Shown: in pieces, positions 63,231 through 64,000 of the stretch
Layout of the letters: each line of letters starts with the position of its first letter
Position numbering within the stretch: position 1 is the first letter of the stretch
Assembly: GCF_900113645.1 (NCBI RefSeq)
Contig: NZ_FOQC01000010.1
Location: 1-64,000, forward strand
Direction: 5' to 3'
Origin: Trichococcus flocculiformis
Lineage (GTDB): Bacteria > Bacillota > Bacilli > Lactobacillales > Aerococcaceae
DNA: 64,000 nucleotides
Made by a program: the position numbers and the translations under genes
The notes under the pieces: model-generated
What the model saw: the letters and a program-made list of their open reading frames with translations, nothing else
Databases searched by the model: none
Told to the model about the DNA's origin: nothing

Positions 63231-63833
63231 ATGAATACCAACAACATCGAAAAACAAAACAGCCACTTGAACTTGCAGGATCAAGCGGTGCAGGATATTT
63301 TCTTGCTCTATCAGGATTATCCGGAAGTGCCTTACATCTCCGAAAAACGCGACAAGGAAGGTTGGCTCAATGCCGTCCGGATCGGGTCAGAACAGCTTGT
63401 CCCAAAACGCAATATAATCCGTTTTGAAGAAGATATCCTACCTGGACACTTGATCTTGTTGTGGCGCATTCAGTTTGGCACCTTCACGAACGAGAGCGTT
63501 TATCCGAAATATTTCGAATACAATTACGGTATCAATGGCCGTCAAGCTTTGGATGAAGTGATCGAAAAAGGCTATGCGGTGGAACAGTCAGCGACCGATT
63601 CGCTGGACCACCTGAACGCAGCCGGCCTGAAAGCCATCCTGAAACACTACGCAGTAACCGGGTATTCTAAGATGAAGAAGCCGGAATTGATGAAGCTCGC
63701 TAAACAGGAATTGAGCGAAGATCAGCTCGCCTCCCAATTCCCACTGAGGGGCTACCGCATCACTCCGGCAGGCGAAGCGATCCTGGCAAAATATCCGGAA
63801 GTCGTCGACCGCCATCCCAAGAAGAAATACTGA
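63231..63833 (+). CDS. Hypothetical protein with SAP-like helical domain
   Basis: 200 residues. The first half (FLLYQDYPEVPYISEKRDKEGWLNAV) is not recognised. Residues about 130-165 (LDHLNAAGLKAILKHYAVTGYSKMKKPELMKLAKQEL) look like a SAP/HeH-type helix-extended-helix domain, often linked to nucleic acid binding. The C-terminus has RITPAGEAILAKYPEVVDRHPKK. A strong AGGAGGG precedes the ATG. It may be co-transcribed with the short OCD-like gene 27 bases upstream. Confidence 0.65.
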   Translation: MNTNNIEKQNSHLNLQDQAVQDIFLLYQDYPEVPYISEKRDKEGWLNAVRIGSEQLVPKRNIIRFEEDILPGHLILLWRIQFGTFTNESVYPKYFEYNYGINGRQALDEVIEKGYAVEQSATDSLDHLNAAGLKAILKHYAVTGYSKMKKPELMKLAKQELSEDQLASQFPLRGYRITPAGEAILAKYPEVVDRHPKKKY

Positions 63834-63845
63834 AAAAAATAGCAA

Positions 63846-63889
63846 AAGCCTCAGGAATCCGATGCTGCTTCGGCTTCCTGAGGCTTATT
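63846..63889 (+). terminator. Terminator after the SAP-like gene
   Basis: AAGCCTCAGGAA and TTCCTGAGGCTT form a perfect 12-bp stem, followed by ATTTG. It lies 13 bases after the stop. Confidence 0.85.
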
Positions 63890-63966
63890 TGTCTATATTT
63901 CGATCCGCTTCTCAAGAGAAGATTTGTTTCCTCGGAGGAAGATTGATCCATTTGATGCCAAAAAAA

Positions 63967-63990
63967 GAACCTAATCCGAAGACTAGGTTC
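63967..63990 (-). terminator. Terminator of a gene to the right of the window
   Basis: GAACCTA and TAGGTTC form a stem with a tetraloop-like centre. On the minus strand it is followed by seven T, so it probably ends a minus-strand gene that lies beyond 64000. Confidence 0.65.
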
Positions 63991-64000
63991 CTATAAGTTT

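Overview
The window looks like a chromosomal segment of a low-to-mid GC Gram-positive bacterium of the order Lactobacillales. A Carnobacteriaceae member such as Trichococcus is my best guess, from gene content and protein style; no rRNA or marker gene in the window proves it. Supporting features are the SufCDSUB iron-sulfur operon, the N-acetyl branch of the diaminopimelate pathway under a lysine riboswitch, and a typical Firmicutes siphovirus prophage. No rRNA, tRNA or CRISPR array was recognised.

Layout. (1) Bases 1-4370 are AT-rich accessory DNA. They hold a transposase tail, a two-gene operon of a superfamily 1 helicase with a DUF2290-like partner (a probable anti-phage system), and a decayed SUKH-like immunity gene. 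(2) Bases 4382-39571 are an apparently complete prophage of about 35 kb inserted in the 3' end of sufB. Late genes (lysis, tail, head, packaging) occupy 4.5-25 kb, early and replication genes 25-36.7 kb, all on the minus strand. The repressor, a lipoprotein and the integrase are on the plus strand at 36.8-39.4 kb. The prophage carries a substitute end for sufB (last codons, stop and terminator), so the gene stays intact; the displaced host end and host terminator lie at 4321-4392. (3) Bases 39551-44723 are the suf operon. (4) Bases 44979-63833 are ordinary chromosome: a C26 peptidase, an ftsW/rodA - ArsC-like - gcvH operon, a YihY-family membrane protein, ilvE, a broken aldo/keto reductase, a UPF0316 protein, a lipoprotein, lysine biosynthesis genes, a SCIFF peptide with its radical SAM maturase, an Orn/Lys/Arg decarboxylase-family protein, an FMN reductase, an SMP-30 protein and two small genes.

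Regulation can be read at several points. ilvE has a leader peptide ending in a run of Leu, Val and Ile codons, followed by mutually exclusive hairpins, which is classical ribosome-mediated attenuation. The dapH - deacetylase operon has an L-box lysine riboswitch. The phage switch has an operator inside the early promoter and a second copy inside the cro-like gene. A second phage module pairs a tyrosine recombinase with a divergent ribbon-helix-helix gene over shared operator-like repeats. The tail chaperone pair has an A-AAA-AAC slippery site for -1 frameshifting.

Two other patterns stand out. Intergenic regions carry a dispersed family of GC-rich hairpins bounded by CTCCGG and CCGGAG, one cluster being a 189-bp tandem repeat. 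The prophage encodes three complete tyrosine recombinases.
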